8,937 nucleotides of DNA from Flavobacterium sp. (GTDB taxonomy: Bacteria > Bacteroidota > Bacteroidia > Flavobacteriales > Flavobacteriaceae): positions 1 through 8,937 of the forward strand of contig JASLDM010000083.1 of the NCBI GenBank assembly GCA_030151565.1. The letters run 5' to 3'. The first letter of the stretch is position 1. Every line of letters begins with the position of its first letter. The translations under genes and the position numbers were made by a program. Below, piece by piece: positions 7,223-8,937 of the stretch. The notes beneath the pieces are model-generated. The model made no database searches, was not told the origin of the DNA, and was given only the letters and a program-made list of their open reading frames with translations.

Positions 7223-8380
7223 ATGAAAAAAATCGCACTAATTGCACTAATTGCTTTCGGAGGAACGACTGCATTTGCTCAGACAGTGAGACCAATAACA
7301 ACAGGAGTACCTTTCTTGCAGATTGCGGCTGATGCTAGATCAGCTGGAATGGGAGATATGGGTGTAGCTACAACAACAGACGCTTTTTCACAGCAATATA
7401 ATCCTGCAAAGTTTGCTTTTGCGACTCAAAATCAAGGATTTGCTGTTAGTTATACACCTTATATGAGTAAAATAACTAATGATATTTCTTTGGCTCAGTT
7501 AAATTATTTTAATAAATTTAATGAGAGAAGTGCTGTAGGAGCAAGTTTGCGTTATTTTGGAATGGGAGAAGTTCATTTCAGACAAGATTATAATGATCCA
7601 GGTTATGCACGTAAACCAAATGAATTAGCTTTTGATGTTTCGTATTCATTAAAATTGAATGAGAATTTTGGAATGGGAATCGCAGGTAGATTTATAAATT
7701 CCAATCTTAAATTGGCGGAAGAAGTTGGCGGAGATGCATCTTCGGCAAGTAGTTTTGCAGTTGATGTTGCTGGTTTTTATGAATCTGATCAAATGTCTTT
7801 TAACGGATTTGATGGACGTTGGAGAGCCGGTTTTAACTTTCAGAATTTAGGTCCAAAAATGAAGTATGATGCAGACGATTTAAATGCCGCTTTTTTACCT
7901 TCTAACTTGAAGTTAGGAGCTGGATTTGACTTTATTTTAGATTCTCATAATACGTTGACTTTAACTACTGAATTTAATAAGTTATTGGTTCCAACACCAA
8001 TTAAACCAGATAATGAGTCTGCAAGTGCTATTGAGAAAGCACGTAGAGAATATAATGATATTGGATGGTTTTCTGGAGTGTTTAAATCTTTCGGAGATGC
8101 GCCAGATGGATTGAGTGAAGAGTTTAAAGAAATTACTTGGGCATTGGGGGCTGAATATTGGTATGACAATGCTTTCGCCTTTAGAGCGGGATATTTTCAT
8201 GAAAGTGAAGAAAAAGGAGCAAGAAAATTTGCTAGTTTAGGAGCAGGATTCCGTTATAATGTAGTAACTGTAGACGTATCTTATTTATTTTCTACCTCAA
8301 AAGTGAGTAATCCTTTAGAAAATACATTGCGTTTTTCTCTGACTTTTGACTTTGGAAATAAGAGTTATAGTAAAGGTTAA
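7223..8380 (+). CDS. porV: Type IX secretion system outer-membrane shuttle protein PorV (LptO)
   Basis: FadL-like outer-membrane barrel of 385 residues that collects folded cargo from the SprA translocon and delivers it to the PorU attachment complex; it also anchors PorU. A signal peptide is clear (MKKIALIALIAFGGTTAFA|QT, cleavage 19/20). The mature N-terminus carries the PorV/PorQ-family signature: PFLQIAADARSAGMGDMGVA (30-49), followed by QQYNPAKFAF (57-66), matching the conserved pattern of small residues and NPA. The remainder alternates aromatic and small residues as in amphipathic beta strands, with a charged loop at about 255-303. The final strand NTLRFSLTFDFGNK (367-380) resembles a barrel-closing strand. 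It contains no cysteine. PorQ and PorP/SprF relatives share the fold, but adjacency to porU and the ADARSAGMGDMGVA segment identify PorV. It probably has its own promoter in addition to read-through from porU, and is followed by a terminator. Confidence 0.94.
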   Translation: MKKIALIALIAFGGTTAFAQTVRPITTGVPFLQIAADARSAGMGDMGVATTTDAFSQQYNPAKFAFATQNQGFAVSYTPYMSKITNDISLAQLNYFNKFNERSAVGASLRYFGMGEVHFRQDYNDPGYARKPNELAFDVSYSLKLNENFGMGIAGRFINSNLKLAEEVGGDASSASSFAVDVAGFYESDQMSFNGFDGRWRAGFNFQNLGPKMKYDADDLNAAFLPSNLKLGAGFDFILDSHNTLTLTTEFNKLLVPTPIKPDNESASAIEKARREYNDIGWFSGVFKSFGDAPDGLSEEFKEITWALGAEYWYDNAFAFRAGYFHESEEKGARKFASLGAGFRYNVVTVDVSYLFSTSKVSNPLENTLRFSLTFDFGNKSYSKG

Positions 8381-8410
8381 GCTTTGCATTGATATGATTG
8401 TATAATAAAG

Positions 8411-8440
8411 AATCCAAACCAAGTTGTGTTTGGATTTTTT
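8411..8440 (+). terminator. Intrinsic terminator after porV
   Basis: AATCCAAAC (8411-8419) pairs with GTTTGGATT (8428-8436) around an 8-base loop, followed by a T-run ending at 8440. It begins 30 bases after the porV stop and ends 17 bases before the cdd start, closing the porU-porV unit and separating it from cdd. Confidence 0.85.
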
Positions 8441-8457
8441 GTCTAAAATAATTTGAT

Positions 8458-8937
8458 ATGAAAAAAGTAGAAGTAACAACAGTTTTTTACGAATATGCGT
8501 CAATGCAAGAGCTGCAAATAGAAGATCGGAATTTGATGGAAGAAGCCATCAAAATAAGAAAAGATGCATATGCTCCTTATTCGAAATTTCGAGTAGGAGC
8601 AGCTATTTTATTAGACGATGGAACCATTGTTTTAGGCTCTAATCAAGAGAATGCAGCCTTTCCATCTGGGTTGTGTGCTGAGCGTACAGCTATTTTTCAA
8701 GCTGGAGCTTTATATCCGAATAGGGTGATAAAAAAAATAGCAATTTCAGCATCTTCTGATTTGAAAGTCACCAACCAACCAATTCCTCCTTGTGGAGCTT
8801 GTAGACAATCGTTATTGGAATATGAGGTAAAGCAAAACTCACCTATCACAATGTTTTTTATGGGAGCAGAAGGAGTAGTTTATCAAACGCCTTCAATTTT
8901 AAATATTCTTCCTTTTCATTTTGATAAGGAATCACTT
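8458..8937 (+). CDS. cdd: Cytidine deaminase, open at the right edge
   Basis: Zinc enzyme of pyrimidine salvage that deaminates cytidine and deoxycytidine to uridine and deoxyuridine. The first 160 codons are present with no stop. The visible protein contains APYSKFRVGAAILLDDG (39-55), NQENAAFPSGLCAERTA (62-78) and PIPPCGACRQSLLEYE (108-123). Zinc ligands are Cys73, Cys112 and Cys115, and Glu75 is the catalytic proton carrier. The three-cysteine set marks the small homotetrameric class, not the larger His-Cys-Cys dimeric class of E. coli. Flavobacterial homologs are about 160 residues and end in a motif like LP..FDK..L, as here (LPFHFDKESL), so probably only the stop codon, or a few residues, is cut off. 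The start at 8458 follows the porV terminator closely; I see no good promoter box, so how it is transcribed is unclear. Confidence 0.95.
   Translation, partial: MKKVEVTTVFYEYASMQELQIEDRNLMEEAIKIRKDAYAPYSKFRVGAAILLDDGTIVLGSNQENAAFPSGLCAERTAIFQAGALYPNRVIKKIAISASSDLKVTNQPIPPCGACRQSLLEYEVKQNSPITMFFMGAEGVVYQTPSILNILPFHFDKESL

Noticed and set aside
7945..8200. Two minus-strand reading frames opposite porV
   Set aside because: Both are shadows of the porV coding frame, with no family resemblance.
8441..8457. ATAATTTG just before cdd as a promoter box
   Set aside because: Its first two bases are reversed relative to TAnnTTTG and no TTG lies at suitable spacing, so it is too weak to call.
8315..8503. 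62-residue minus-strand reading frame spanning the end of porV and the start of cdd
   Set aside because: It crosses the porV terminator hairpin and overlaps two well-supported genes; no motif supports it.
1..8937. A novel defence, mobile or secretion system
   Set aside because: Every sizeable reading frame belongs to a recognised family in a conserved chromosomal context. There are no transposase, integrase, toxin-antitoxin or nuclease genes, no direct repeats or CRISPR-like arrays, and no segment of foreign composition.

Overview
The window looks like chromosomal DNA from a member of the Flavobacteriia (Bacteroidota). The DNA is AT-rich. It has TAnnTTTG-type promoter boxes and no Shine-Dalgarno sequences before the starts. 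Every protein reads as a flavobacterial ortholog, and gldJ, porU and porV belong to the gliding and type IX secretion machinery found only in this phylum. I cannot place the genus.

Layout from left to right: the last 38 codons of a plus-strand queA-type gene; a palindromic terminator serving two convergent genes; murF on the minus strand; a second hairpin terminator; gldJ on the minus strand; a 190-205 bp AT-rich divergent promoter region; porU and porV on the plus strand; a terminator; and a cytidine deaminase gene (cdd) that runs to the right edge, probably lacking only its stop codon. Coding density is high. I see no tRNA, rRNA, insertion sequence, CRISPR array, prophage or foreign-composition segment.

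The centre of the window is a type IX secretion system (T9SS) locus. GldJ is an outer-membrane lipoprotein with a formylglycine-generating-enzyme fold that stabilises the GldK ring and links secretion to gliding. PorU is the gingipain-family sortase that removes C-terminal sorting domains from secreted cargo. PorV is the outer-membrane barrel that takes cargo from the translocon and holds PorU at the surface. MurF (peptidoglycan precursor synthesis), QueA (queuosine tRNA modification) and Cdd (pyrimidine salvage) are housekeeping flanks.

This is a known conserved locus, not a new system. The points worth a second look are regulatory (a promoter box almost on the murF start codon, a likely separate porV promoter, a T9 tract inside the porU promoter spacer) and compositional (the exported proteins contain no cysteines beyond those with a clear job or in a signal peptide).
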